NCBI RefSeq assembly: GCF_020740795.1
Contig: NC_067282.1
Location: forward strand, 42,933,290 to 42,997,289
Direction: 5' to 3'
Origin: Apus apus
Taxonomy: Eukaryota > Chordata > Aves > Apodiformes > Apodidae
DNA: 64,000 nucleotides
Both the position numbers and the translations under genes were made by a program. Positions 36,001 through 51,000 of the stretch are shown piece by piece (positions within the stretch are counted from its first letter, which is position 1; every line of letters begins with the position of its first letter). Under the pieces are notes generated by a model. The model saw only the letters and a list, made by a program, of their open reading frames with translations. It did no database searches and was not told the DNA's origin.

Positions 36001-39000
36001 TAATTAATAATAAAAAGTTACTGTATAGTTTCCTGAGACAGTAGAAAAGGAGAAAGATGCAAAGACACACTTGTTGTAGAAATAAGCTACTAGGAATTGT
36101 TTAACTCAATTAATTGCATGCTATGTTTGCTTGAGGGAAGTTACTCCAGGTAGAAAGCATTATCTGTACTGATTCTTGAAATAAATTACCTTCTTGTGAA
36201 TACTATAATGTGAGTAGCAAAATGTTTTTGTTCTGCTCTCATATTACTGGTATCCATAGCCACTGCTTTGCAGCTAAGGTAAATGGCAAGCTATACCATA
36301 GAAAGTACTTTTTAAAAGATTAATTTGCTTTTAGCCAAGGAATTAGATCTAGAGAATCATCTGTATTCAATGTCTGCATTTCTAAAGGCTTTGACATGCT
36401 TAGCTCTCATTTAAACACTATTCAGGTAAAAACTTACAGTATCTGAGGTTTTAGCCAGCTATGTGTGTCTGTGGCTGTTGAAATAATTCTGGATTGTCAG
36501 ATTACCTACAGTATCTTCTGTCTTCCATCAGCTTCCCAAACAGCTTCCTGGAACAGCTCACCCTGTAGCCTTGTAGGAGCTAATGCTGGCACAGAGGGGT
36601 TAGAAGCACACTCCTGGGACGAGTGGAGAAGGCTTAACATACTAGACTTAGATCAGCTTTTGCAGCTGTGGACAGCAGATAGTTGTGGTGTTAAGTAATT
36701 GGCAGGCTGTTGGTGCAGCATCAAGGCATCACTAAGTGCTGACACATGACTTTCCGTATCACTTCTTGTTATGAAGTTCAAATGATAGAGTGAACTTTTT
36801 ATTATGTCTTGCGGTATTTGTGGCATATGGAACCACTTCTGTGTTTGAGGTTGAAAGTTTTTTGGACAGGGGAGTTTTAGCATGGTTTATGCATTACTGC
36901 TTAGCAGAACGTGATTTGTGGTCTTTGGGAGGTTTACTTCTTTAAATGTTATTACAGCATACTTCAAAATCATGTTTCAGTCAAGGAAATAAAGACAAGT
37001 GAAATAGCCACTTGAAATAACTGTGTTAGATACTAGTTAGGGAATAATAAGAGCCTTTGATTTTGTTCATGGCCTAAATTCTTAGAAGAAAATTAGAAGC
37101 TTTTGAATTCCTGTTTTTTCTTTGCTCTTACTTAGATGCTTATTGGGAATGTCTAACTAGATAAAGTTTAACCTTTCAGTTACTAGCTATTATGGAAGAG
37201 AGAATAAAACAGAACTGGAATATAAAATATATCAATTATTTTGGAGAGCACAGAGAATACTGCCTTTACTAAAAAAGCTAACAGGAGTTACAGAAGCACA
37301 CTTCATGTATCTCTTTACCAACTGACAGCTTTGGCTAATAGAACTGTATGTTGGGCTAAATGAGGCTCAGAACTGAGAAGACTGAGGTGCTGCATCTGAG
37401 CAGCTACTTCAGATGAAAACAATATTCTTGCACCTCATTAGACCGCTCTAAAAATACTGGTGGTGGAAAAACTAGCCTTTGAAAATCAAAATTGGGGTTT
37501 GACTCGGTCAGCATAAAAGTCACAAGTAAGAACTGGTCTCAGATGTTCACAAAAACCCTGAAATTTTTGTGCACATCAGCATGTTTACTTAGATATACTT
37601 TTTGTTCACAAGTATAATCAGGAATATTTTTAACATGGATTGATGTTGGCAGCCACTAAAAAAAACTACAACAGCTTGATTTCTTCCTTAAGTCAAACCA
37701 TAGCTGCGAACTGTAGTCTGCAAACTTGTTTAGTGTGCCTTGAGAACTATAATCTTGCTTGGAATGTGCTAAGTTAGACTTTGATCACTGTAACAGTCTT
37801 AACATTGGCAAGAACTAAGTAGAGTCAATGCACTCTCTTCTCAACTGCTATAAAGCTTGAACTTCCAAAGATCTCTGGTTCCCTGGGGCATTACAATTTA
37901 TTGTTAGAGAAGAAACACAAAGGAGCTTCCCTTTTACGCCTGCCAAGAACATATGGTGGGATTTTTTTTCTTAAATAGCCAATATTCCTCAGTGTTTCTT
38001 CTGAATAAGCCATAGTCTTGTAAAGAAACATTTGCATCTCGGGACAATATAAAATAAATCATATAACTGTCTCCAAGATTATTTTTGTTTAGTTTAGCGT
38101 TAAAGAACAAGCATGGAATCTGTCCTGTAAAGGCAATGAAGTTGTCTAAAAATGTTAGCCATAGCTTTTTCTCTTTTGCAGCCTATGCAATAAAAGTGTA
38201 CAAACGAGCTTACTAGAATCATGTGAAATGTTTTGGAAATCATGCTTGGTTAGCTTTTGACTTCTTGCATTGCCCTGTTCTTTAATGTGTCTATGTTTCA
38301 GAGACATGCAGCAATCTGATTTCTAGACTTTACTAAGCAAATAACTAATAAGGTATTAATGTAGTATTGCTCTGAATTGTCATTCTGGGTCTTATGCATA
38401 ACCATAACACCTGTGGAAAGGAACTCTGATTCCTAGGATGAAACATAGCTATAGAGGATATTCGCACCCATAAACCAGCCTGTAAAGTTCAATAACAAGT
38501 GTATAACAGATACATAACAAGTGAAAGTAACAAAATATTTCTACAGTTTTGAACCCAACATCTCTGCAAAACAGCTGCCGTAAGGATTTTTTACATGTCT
38601 CCAGTCCATAATGGTGCCAGTGCTGTTCTTGTGCTCTCTGTGTAAAAGACAGTAACCAGCAGGCTCTAGCCATGTGTTTGCTCACTGGCATTTTAGCACA
38701 CTGATCTTGACAGGTGATGGTTGAGTTCACACTCAACTTCTTTCCCTCAGGTAGAAGAGGAACTCATTTGGCTCTCTTTTTTTCTTTATCCAACCACAAA
38801 TTCTGGTGGCAAAAAAAGTAGTACAATAACTTAGTATCCTGAAGACATTTTACCAGCAGGGCTAAAGCTAAGACAGTGGGCTAAAACTACTCAGGGAAGT
38901 GATGTTGCATCACCAACTTTGCTTGGTTGGATGGAAGCACTCTCAAAATACGGTAGCTGGGTGTGCAACAATGCTTTCCAATAGGAAAAAAAAATGCATA

Positions 39001-42000
39001 GGAAAAACTGTTTGAAAAAAATCTAGTTAATTTAGGTTTTGCAGAGCTCCCTAACCATTGGAATTTTTTTTTCCACTAATTTTTGATCACAGAAGTTGCC
39101 ATTGTGATAATCTAGCTTGACTTTTGCCTAACATAGGTCATAGAACTTTTAAGTTTTCAGAGAGAAAGAAAGTATCACTCATTTTGGAAAGATTTTTTTG
39201 GGGTGCTCTGATACCACAATTTTTCTCATCTTTAAGGTCTGTCTTTACAGATATGTCTAGCAAAGTAATACTCTCGGGATACTGTCCATTCTTAATAATG
39301 GATTAAACTGATACAGAGACTACTGTAAAGATTTTCGCTTTACTAGATGCAGAAACACTAATTAAACTTACTGGTGCAGAAGTTTCTTAGCTAGCAGATA
39401 CAGCCCAATTCAGTTAAAAACTGTAGTCTCAGTTTCAATACTTATTAATGCTGATAATTATCATGGTGACAAAACAAGTAGGTCTGTGAGGTGTGGAGTT
39501 TATGAACCTTAACTTCCTAAAAATGTGCATGCTTTGCAGGCTTTTGTTGCATGTGAGGAAGTTCTAGCTAGGAGCAAGGCTTTTCTTGCAATTGAAATAT
39601 TCATTATGTCTCTTGTTCCTGTTAATTCTGTTGATTGACTGTTAGAGATGAGCTAATGAAGCAGCTTCTGCATTTGTGGAATACTTCCTTTGTCAGACAC
39701 CTCTTCTCTGTCTGATGCTTATCTTCTTATAAAAGCTTGAATGAACTTAATATCTCTCCAGATTTCACCCCCACCACCAAAAGAGGCTTGAAATGCTGTT
39801 AAAAGATTTAAGACACTTGTGAAAGAAGGAGGAGGAAGAGGGTTTGTTTTATTCAGACAGTATGATGCATAGATTTTAATTTGCATATAAAAAACCCAGT
39901 AAGCATAATGACTTCTAAGGAAGAAGAATGTTATTATGCTTTTGAACTGTCATAGGAACCCTTTAAAACACTGTCTTTAATTTAATAATGAGCAAGTACT
40001 TAAGCAGAAGAAAACCTCAAATTGTGGTGGGGAAAATCGATAGATATTAAGTGTGTCCTCTTTGAATATGATCTTAAAGACATAATAACTCTTATATTGC
40101 CCATTTGGCTAGAAAAGTTGCACCCCTTATTGTCACTTCAACGTTCCCTCCATCTCTGCTACAGGGTTTACTGTACAAGGACTGTATAATGAGGCCGCAG
40201 ACACTGTTTGCTGGGAGGAGTTATAGCACACTCATGGACTGACTCTACTGAGCAGATGCAGAACATGTGGGAGGGCCTCTGATCCCAGGGTTGCACATAT
40301 GAAAAATAGACCGGGACTAGAAGTATTGAACTTCCAAATAAGTGAGGTTTTGTAACCACTAGCAAGTTAATCAGCAAAAAATATTTCTTCTTAGAAAGAA
40401 ATGATCATCCAATACCAGATGCTGCTTTTTCCTGTCAAGTCTTCAATGCATTAGACGTGGCTGAGGTACCTTGCTTGATTGAGTTCCCCAAACAAGATGA
40501 GCATAGAGTTCCTTTTCTCTAGAACCTACTAGGTTTGGGCATGAGCCAAGTCATGAGCTACTCAGCACGGTCAGACTTCTGCACTTTTAGGTATGTGAAA
40601 AGCACCACTCTGGTGCCTGACAAACTTTATAGGTGCTTCCTTTAAATCTTAGATTTAAATGGCTCTAGGCTTTAATAACAACTATATGTAGGAATGAGTT
40701 TTTGATTGGGATGGATGATAATTGCCTGAGCATTGTTTTGGACTTATTCCATAAAGCTTTTAACTTGTTTATAACATATTTCTTGTATTACAAATCATAA
40801 ACTTAATGTGCTTTCTGGTTTAAATTACAATAACATTCAATTCTATTTCAGGGCTTATGTTATAACCACTTCAGATAATTGACCTTCTGCAATTTTCATC
40901 ACAGAAATATGCTCCTGTGATCCTTTCATCTTGTGAAGTTATTCTAATTCTCTCTTCTCTGCAGTTTCTTGCTTTGAATAAGTCTTGTTTGAGTAGAAAA
41001 TCTCAAGATACTAGTTTGTCATCCACATTTTAAATGAAATGTGAAATGTATAGCTTTTTATCTTTTATTTGAATATGTATATTTAACATGAATTTCGTAT
41101 TAATATTGATACGTAATTATTTTTGTTTAATATTCAGTTGAAAACAACTTCAGTTGACAAAATCTGTTCTTATTATTAAAGCAATGTGTGGAATGTTATG
41201 GCTATTGCAGCCTTGTTAATTTGACTTAATCCAGTATTTAATTTGCTTTTCCAGATTTCCTATACACCATCTGTTGAAATTTCACTCTTACAAATGCAAA
41301 AGTGTATTATCAGTGGAGAGGGAGTTTCTCTTTGTTTTCATTCATCTCACTTGGGGACCCACTATGACAGGAAACAAAAGATAAAAAGATTAGATGAGTG
41401 GAATTTAGAATGAGGACAAATACTCACCTAGAAATGTGAAACGGTTAGTTGCCTTATACTTCGTTCTAGGTAATAAACTCAGTTTTGAGAACATAGTCTT
41501 TTATGGTCTCATCACATTCAGTAAAGGGGCCTTTTTAATATCTTCTCATTACTTTAGCCAGTATATTAGCCAGAAAAATGAATTAGTGCAATCATTAAGA
41601 ATGGTAAAAGTGAAGAATTGTGGTAAAAATGGTAACAAAAGTAAAAAAGACTTTATAAAAAACATCTTTCAATATACTTGTCATCCCTGTGCTGTTAAAC
41701 AAATCTTATATTTGGTATTGTTCAAAGTCTTATTAATGGTTTCATAGTACATTATGCTATAAGTGCTAAAATTTTTTCAGCGAAGTTTACAGTTTAACAG
41801 TTTTCAGTCAATGGAATGCATCAAAGCCAGAGCGAATTCCTGCTCTCAACAAGTTTTTCAGTTTTATTTTTTTAAAAACTATTTCTAAGTAAACAGCTAC
41901 CCTTTGTTTTAATAGCAACAGCTTACAAAATTGTAAAACCTAACATAGTGTGTCTTGCCTTTTATTGTCAACTGTCTAATCAGCAAAGCTCTTAAACATC

Positions 42001-45000
42001 TGCCTCGCAGCAGGTTCTAATCTCACAGGTTCCTCCGTCCACAGAGGGGTCTGTGGAGTGTGGGGACTTCTAGAAGCCATGTTTTATCAGTTGTCTTTTG
42101 GTGTTTTCTTAGGCAAGCTGAGAATAAATTGTTTTTAAAGCCACTTGATGTGCTATCTAAATGGAAAATGTCTCATTTTAATCTTCAAGTGAAGAATTTG
42201 AAAAAAACAAACAACCCACATCAGTAGTACATATAAGTTATAATAGCCATTAAGCACTTGTAAGCTTCTCTGAATTGTAAAAGTATTGTCATTGCTAAAT
42301 TCTTCATGCAGATAAGTTTTTTGGGCTGGAGGTTTTCTGGTTTTATCCTTTTTTATGTGGAGCTGCTGAGATATACGGGTGGATCAGAATGCTTGAAAAT
42401 CAGAAACTAATTGGGAAAAAAAAAAACCAAAGGTGACAAACCTGTGGAAAAACCTCTGTTCTCCAGACAGATTATGAGACTTGATCATTGTCATAGTTTA
42501 TTGCAGGGCCAACAATTAAACTAATGACAATAAGCTCTCTATCCCCTCCCACCCAGACAGGGAAAGGAGAGAGAGAATAAGGAGAGGGGCTTCCAGATTG
42601 AAAACCAAACTAGACAGCTTTAATTAATTACTCATGATAAAAGAAAATATTTACAAATATATGCAAACATGTGCAGGAATGTGCAAAACCCTTATCACCT
42701 CCTCCCACCCCCAGAAGCTCCCACTGCACTCCCCTGAGCTGGAGCAGTCCCAGAAAGTTCCCAGACTGCTTCCAGAGATAGCGATGAGGCAGACAGGAGC
42801 TGAGTGTAGAGATACGAAGGAAGAGGAGGAACACATCGGCCTGGGGATCAAGGAGATGGATAGACAGAGTCCTCCGTGGACGCTGGCCATAGAATCATAG
42901 AATGGTTTAGCTTGGAAGGGACCTTAAAGATCTAGTTCCAACCCCCCTGCATGGGCAGGGACACCTTCCACTAGATCAGGTTGCTCAAAGCCCCATCCAA
43001 TCTGGCCTTGAACACTGACAGGGTTGAGGCTTCCACAACTTCCTTGGGCAACCTGTTCCATTGTCTCACCACTCTCACACTAAAAAATTACCTCCTAATA
43101 TCCTTTAGTGTCTGAAGCAGCAGATTCAACAAGTGGAGCAAAGTAGCCTTGGTCTCTCAGCAGTGACTAAGTATTTGGGCATTGTCAGTCCACCAGCTGG
43201 AAATCTTGCTGTTAATTTCAGCAAGCATGCTGCTTAGTAAAGAGAACAATGAAGAAAAAAAAAATATCAGTAAAAAGCAAATGGGCTTCATCCTGGTGCA
43301 GATCAGGACAACAGCATTCTATGCTTATCTCTGAGCTCTGCAGTTTCTACTGTACTTGATGCTTGCTGTTCATGAAGAATTCCTGTCTTTGTTCTTTAAG
43401 GTCAGCAATATGGGAGCAGAAGGAACCAATTCATTGTCTCACTCCTGATGGGGTGGGGGGAAGAGATTGAATGGGAAAGAAGATCAATTGTTTCAAAAAT
43501 TACACAAAGAAAGTAAATGTTTTTTACTAGTGGTTATACATGAGTTAAAAAGAGTGAAAATAATCTTTTTCAGAGCATCTATCTAAGACTCTGTTTTCGA
43601 AGTCTACTGGAATTATTCAATTGAATGCATAATGTGGGACATACGTTAAGGAACTGCAGCTTCTGTTCTGCTTGCATAGCTTTGGTGGATTGACAAGCAG
43701 CTGGCACGTCTCAGTGTAAATAAGTGAGATATCATTGATGAGTTTGTTTGCTAGGGAGGCTCTGCAGGGATTGTTTGTAACACCTGTACTGTTAAACAAC
43801 TCTCAGTGACATCGAAGACAACATATAAATACACCCCAAGACCTACAGGCAGTGTAAAAAGCACAAGACACAGGACAATCTGGATTGCTCTTTAGGTTAG
43901 CTTCAAACAAAGGAGTATTTTTCTGAGGCCAAGTGAAAACTGTGTAATTAGCACAAAAGTTAAAGTTCATTTCCTGGCAGAAGGTGAGGGGTTCTCTTAA
44001 AGACTGAAGATTACATTGGGGATTGTTACATATGCTGAGAGGAGAAAGTAATGGTGGATGATAAGGTGCAGGTGAGGCCCTGGTTTGACATTGTTGTCAG
44101 ATGAACTAATGGGTCCATTGTTCCATGTTCATATCGTCATTAAGCAGGACTAGAAAGGTTGCCTTTTCATTTAGCACTAATATATTCAGTTAACTGTATG
44201 ATTGTTACTTATGTTGTTTACTGCCTCTGTAGCTCTAGACAGGGTTTACTGAAATGTTGGGTTGTTCTGATTTATTTCAGTACTAAGAAAATGATTAAAT
44301 TTGAATGTTTGGTTGGTTTTTTATGTTCTGGTCCAAACAGACCTTGAACTTGGTTAGTCCTGTGGCTTGTGTGGGACAGAAGATCAAAACTAAATCATCA
44401 CAATGGTCCTTTCTGGTCTTAATATATTTACTGTAACTTTGTCAGTTGCAGCTGAGAGTCATTTTTAATACTTCTGTGGTCTTTCTTCTAATAGTAACAA
44501 TTTGAATGGTTTATCATAGTCCTACTGCTTCCACGGATACTAAAGGGATCCTGAGTGTTAATGGCAATACTGCCACTGGCCTGCTATTTTAGAAGAATAG
44601 GTGAAAAACTTAGGAAGTTGCATATCTCACCACGGTAAGCTTCCTTTTTCCTTTGCTTTCCTTTTGTGTTAGACATGCAACAGTAAAGAAACTCTGGATT
44701 CTGTTACAGTAGTTACTTGCTTCATTTTAAATCCCAGAGTAGCACAACCTAGCTTTCCTAAATTACCAAAGAACTGTTGCTTACAGTTTTCATAGCTGTA
44801 GACAAAACTGATCACTCTCTTTTCTCAACTAGTCCTCTCATGAGATGATACTTAAATCCCCTTCCTCTTCACTTTCCAACAGTCTTTAACTTGAACTCCT
44901 ATTTTGAAGTTCTCTGGGTGTGAATAACCTCTAGCTTATCTGGTGAAAAACTTCAGATTTGGACCATGTCTTTGCTTATTTTCATTGTCCTTCTGTCTTC

Positions 45001-48000
45001 TCTTTCAAATTCAACACCTTCTTGAATATTACCTGTATGATTAGATCAGTGAAAGGCCAGGACAATAAATAGCGGACACCTTTGCAGTTGCCTTTTTTAG
45101 GTATGTTACTTCAAGTGTAAGTGGGCTAAGTATGTTCTTTTTTAATGTTTATGTAGTCGTCCTCGTCCTCGCTGTCTTCACCACCATCCTCATCGCAGCC
45201 TCAGGTTAGCCACAGCAGAACGAAGTCTTCACCATTGTGTCACTCTGCATCCCTCTCCTGGGCCAAACGTAATCACGTAGGTCCTGCAAAAGCTACCGGT
45301 CCGTCAATCCGTCTTCGTCGTTGGCGGCCCTTGATACGCCTTCCATCTGTTGGGCTTCATTCTGTTGTAAGTGTAGTCCACCTTCAGTCTTTTCTTACTC
45401 TGACACAGCTGGCCTTCTGCCGTGTAGCTTCGGTCTTCAAGGCGTCATTTTCTGTTGGGATCTCTTCTCAACCATTCTTAGGGTTTCTTTCTTCCTTTTT
45501 TTTTCCTTTCTTTTTTTCTTTGCCCCATGTCAGACAGCAAAAGTACATCACTTCATGCTTTGCTGTCCAGGTATTTTTAATTCAATACACATGCCAAGTC
45601 ATTTTCAAAGCATAGATAAAGCTTGTCCTTCATGAAGTGGCTTTTTTTTTTTTTTTTTGCCATAGGCTCCGCATCCAGCCTCTTCTTTTCACCTCATCTT
45701 CATGATCTTTCATTTGGATGTGCTTAACCAAGGGGCTTCTAATTCTTTGTCACGTTATGTTGTTTCTTCTGCATTTGAGACCTGGCTCGTGTTCTTATAT
45801 CATGAGCCTAGTCTCCTTTCATTCTAAGTCTTGTTTAATGGTCCCTGGGTGTTTCAGTAAAGATGAAATATTTCCTGTAATCCCAAGGGGCTCGCTTGCT
45901 TTCTCACTTGACATCTGTTTCTATATCCAGATCGCAGACGTACATTCTAGTTGAAGGTGGAGACATTCTAATAATAAAAGTGCGTCATCAAATACCATAC
46001 TTACAGTTTTTTCCTTCTTCAGTTGCAGGGCACAATTATAGCTTGAAAATGTAGAAAAAAAAACCCTACATGTACAGCATAGCCATTATTTCTAAACTGT
46101 TCTATGACCCCCATCAGGAACACTAAACTGAAACAGTGGTTTAGTGGTATTTCATCCAGCTTTTAAGGAGTGATTACACTTTCAGTATGCACAAAAATAA
46201 TCTTAATATGTAGAAGTGAATGGTCTTAAATACATAGGGGACAGTGATTTTGTTTTTATCATTCTTTGGTAATGATCACACTTCACCTGTATTACTAGAA
46301 ATTCTTACTTGGAAGTATGTGGATTTTTTTACTGAGGTGAAATCACTATTCTGATCAAGGACCAAATAACTTCCTCTTTCGTACAGATCTGTCCTGATGT
46401 GGAAATCCTTCTTAATGTGTTTTCTTTGTTGTTGTTATTAATAATTAGTGTCTAAATGTTTCATTTTTTTTTATAGTTTTCATATTTTTATCCTGATAAG
46501 TATCTCAAAATTATACCTTTTCCCAGGCTCCTTTCTCTTAATGAGAATAATAATTGCTATTATTAAGTATCTAGCTCTCCTGTAATCTTCAGAACTATGG
46601 AACATTCTTGATGTTATCATTTGGAGCTAGTTAAATACCTTGGGATTTGAGCAGGTATAGATTTTAGCACAGAGTTAAGCTCTCCCCAACTCACGCTTTA
46701 TCCTCCCATTTAATATTTATGCCATTTACATTAGCAAGCCTCTGACATTTTACCTGGGGGCATTTTTGTTTGATTAGCAAATCTTGAAAAATCCTACATA
46801 ATATTTCTGCAATTTGAAACTGGAATCTTATATGAATTTGGCCTATTTAAGCTTGTTGTTAACAAAGATTTATTGAGGAAGAGGAGCTTGAGTGTACCTG
46901 CCTAGAACAAAAACATTAATTGACCATGAGTTTACTTCAACACTAAATAAGCCATGACTTATCCAAGGGTGAACATTACAGCATAATCTGTTGTGATTAT
47001 ACTAGAAGACCACTATTGGCAAGCTGAGAGTTTTATTTACTTAAGAAAATTTCTAAAAACAACTCTTCATCCATTATCAGTGAGCACTTGCTTTGAAAAT
47101 GTTAAAAAAAAAAAATCATTAAAAAATAAGTGGCCTTCAGTATAACTGTATCTGGCAAAATAAAAGCTTGCCACTAAAAGTAGTTTTAAAATATTGTTTG
47201 TTAAATGCTCTGAGATCCTGACTGCCTCCATCTGACAGATTAAAATTGTGATTCCCACATGCAAAGATTTATCACTGAATACCATATAGTCTGATATTTA
47301 TTGGTAACTTAAATGTTTTTCTCATCTTTACACTTATTTATACATACATTTCCAAGAAGATTCAAGAACACTTAAACTGTACGTAAATTAGTTCAATATG
47401 CAAAAAAAAAAAACAAATGGCATTTTGGGCATTAAGCTGTCTCAGTTGGCTGGATAGTAAATACTACCCTGGCCTTGATGTTTTATCCTATAAATGCCCA
47501 GTCAAGAAGTAGTATTATTATAGCTGCTCTGATCATTCTGCTAGATGCACAAAGAGGCTGAATTGGTCTCAGCATTGTATGAAAATGTTAGAGTATTGCT
47601 TCTATTAAGAAATCTGTGCACTTAAATTTAAAAAAGGGGAGGACATCCTCTGTATTGTGTTTAAAATAGAGTTGAACTTTCTTGTAGTTCTAAGTAGATT
47701 TATACTACTTAAACATTGACAGAAAAACATTTCAGAATTAAAAGCAAAAGTCTTAATTATGGGAGACTGTATTTATGCTCAAGTAGAACCACTTTCCCTA
47801 CCTGAAAACTTTCCTTGACCTTTTAGAGTAGGTTTCTGGATTAGTTAAGAACATAGAAAAAAAAAAAATAGAAAATATTATCCTGAAATATTCTATGCAA
47901 ACCTGATAAATTGCAGAAGAAGTGGCAAATGTTTAGGCTATAGGTAACAACATGCTTCATTAGTAATGAATTTTCCTTGATCCTTGTAATTCTTCTAGCT

Positions 48001-51000
48001 CATCTATTCATTTAGTTTAGTGTCTGCTTGCCTTGGAATCATTTTGTTGCCTTTTATATGTCAAGCTAATCTCCCAATTCTTTTTTTGCTCCCTACACTT
48101 ACTAAGTTGGAAGACATGCTCTTTGTTTGCTGCCATTTACTTTCTGTGTCAGACTAAAGTTTCTGTTCCTTAAAACAAAACAAAAAACTAAGGAAGTCCT
48201 CTTTAGAACACCATACTGCTGAATAATCCTTCTTGCTTACACATCTAAAGGGAGATTTAGGTTCATATAAATGTTAGTACCCATCTCTGAATTTCACCTT
48301 CCTGCTTGACGTCCCCCCATTCAAAATCAGATGCTCCTGTCCTGCAGCATGGAATTGTACCCCACCAGACATTTGTGTATTCTAGCTTTAGTTGGGGGAG
48401 CAGTTAATAAGCTTGAGACAACTACTCTACCATGACAGTATGGTAGAAAAATACTTAAGGCAATGCTTAGCAAAGGAGCTTCTTGTCCTTGGGTCAGCAC
48501 TCAAGGCACCGCCTCAGCACCTTTCTTACATAAGTTCTTTATTCTTATTCTGGACAAAGGATCCCTTGATCTAAATTAAGCTATGTATGTTCAACTGTGA
48601 AACTCCAGAGCGTTACAAATACTGTAAACTCACTACAGTATATTGAGCATGAATAGAGATGTCACTGTTCTGTGAGAATGAGCCACAAATAATCTTGCTG
48701 AAACTTGTGATCATCATTCCAGTGGTCATTGTTTTAATTGCAGTATTTTAACCAAAATGTTTTTCACAGGCCTGCACAGTATATTTGCCCAAACATGTTC
48801 CATGCCTCAAAATGGAAATTACTGACGCCTAATTTACCCAATAGCAATTGCATCACTTTTCCCCTGTCAAAATGTATCAAATCCAAACCTTACCTAACAT
48901 TCTGTTGTGTAAACTTCATTTTTGAGTATGTTTTTCTTAGTCTTCTTGTAACTCCTCGTATGTGAAATCATATAGTTAAACCCCTAAGTTTTTTTTCTTC
49001 TCTTTGACTGCAGTTACTTCTGCCATAATATTTCAGCTGGATGCATCTGAAACTTTTTATTTATCAAGGTTCTGCAAAATTGTCTTTTCCTTTTCAGTCT
49101 TTACTGTCTTCTTCCAGAATGCTCTTCTTCCAGAACCTGGAAGACTCTTGATGCCAATTTCTTGACTGAACACAAGTGGGTTGTTTTTTTCCTTTCCCAG
49201 TCACTACCTGTAATGCAAAGCATTCTGCTAAACTGGTTCGTGAAGACTTCTTGCTTCACTCCTTTCTCTCAAGAGCAAGTGTAGAGAAATAATAAAATGA
49301 AACGATTTAGTTGGAAGAAGTTGCCTGAAATCCATCCTGTAATATTGAGCCTGTTTTTGTCACGTGGTCTTTCATAAATAAATTTTAAGCAAGATGTGAT
49401 GAGGATTTGTATGTTTGTCACAGAAATGCAATTTTGGGGAAAAGAAACCAGTTGCACGTCAAATTTGAACAGTCTTGTTCTAAGTTAGTAACATACGAAG
49501 ATCTAAAGATTTCAAATGCATGAAAAGTGAATACTGACTTTTAGATTGGGCTAATGGTCTAAGTGCATTACATTAGCAAGTTAAATTGTGTAGGTGATGA
49601 AATACGCTTTATCAGACCAGCTGATATGATTGGGCAAACAGTCATATGGGATGTACCATTAAGTTTCTGAAGGTTAGTGCAACAAGAAGAAAGAAGACTG
49701 TTGTAGTTCACAAGGAGAGGGCAGCATGCAGTGGTGAAAGGTAAACCAAGGAACCCCTCAGTACAAGAGGGAGTAGGAAGGGTTATTATTTATATAGTAA
49801 AAACTTTGGGAAGTGCCATCTTAAAAATTAATGATGGGAAATCTGCTAGTGAAGAAGAGGAAGAAATGTAGAGGTGCTGTTTCAAAAACATTAACTAATG
49901 GGTACTGACCTGAGACAGATAAATTAAAATGGACTTCTCACAGCAGTCAGCAATTGTTTTATTATTTAATTTCAGGTTAGCAGAGAAAACAGACAAATCC
50001 TCTGAAAAATCAGGCCTCAATCACTTAGGTGCTTTTAACCTTGTGTACCATTTTTGTATATGAGCGTGGGCATTCATGAAGATACACTGTGGCATTACCA
50101 GTGAGCATTATCTTGATACTTTGAGAACAAATTTCAGCTGTGAAGATGTTTTCAAAACCATCATTTTGAGCACTAAACTCTTTGCGTTTTCCCTCTTCAA
50201 ATCAGTTTCAAGTTTACTGGTCATGATATTTCCCATTGGTTAGTTCCAAATCCTGAGAACACAATCATCTTATTTTGACTCCTGTGTCTTTCTCCTCCTT
50301 TGTGGTTTATACATGTAGTCTTCAAATCTGTTCTCTCCTTTTGGACATTGAGGAGGTTTCTAAGTGATGAAAAATATAAAGAAACTGGTCATCCCAACAC
50401 CTGACTGATGTTTGTGTTACTGTGGTCTTAGACAAGAAGAGTAATCAAGATAAAATCCTCTATAATTGTTCAAAAATGCTACCTAGTGATGAGCGTGCAG
50501 GCTGCCTTCTTAAAGCTATGTTCTCTTGTTCGTTTAAGCATTTACACAGACTGTTTATTAGAAGCTGAAAACTTGGCCAAAGGTGTAGCTTTTCAAGGAG
50601 ACCACAAAAGACATCTCCCTGAACCTGACATTCCTTCTTCTTTCTATTCCTTTGAAATTTAAAGTATTCTGGTTCAAGTGTTATAATTTCTAGAGCTTCC
50701 CAGTGAAGCAGAAATTGGCCTGTGTAGGTTTCTTTTCGCACGTGTGTGTGTCCATGCACACATATGCAATGGATGTCTGTTGGGTTTTTTCCCTAAGGTG
50801 GGGCAGGGGGACTTCAAATCAGATTGATCACATTGAATCCAGGTACTTGTTTGCCTAAGTCACAAGCAGTAGATTTCTAGAGGATAAAGTTTTAGGTTAT
50901 CTTGACTATTCAAACGCTGTTGTTTCTCTGTGCTTATGATTATGCAAATAATTGCCTGTCAAAAGTTACTGAAATCCTAATTTTTCAAGAAATGCAACAG

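Noticed and set aside
45235-45635. Plus-strand open frames of 104-126 codons in UCHL3 intron 6
   Set aside because: Hydrophobic, Phe- and Ser-rich translation of a pyrimidine-rich tract, with no start context, splice sites or family likeness. The tract itself is kept as a finding for its CpG content.
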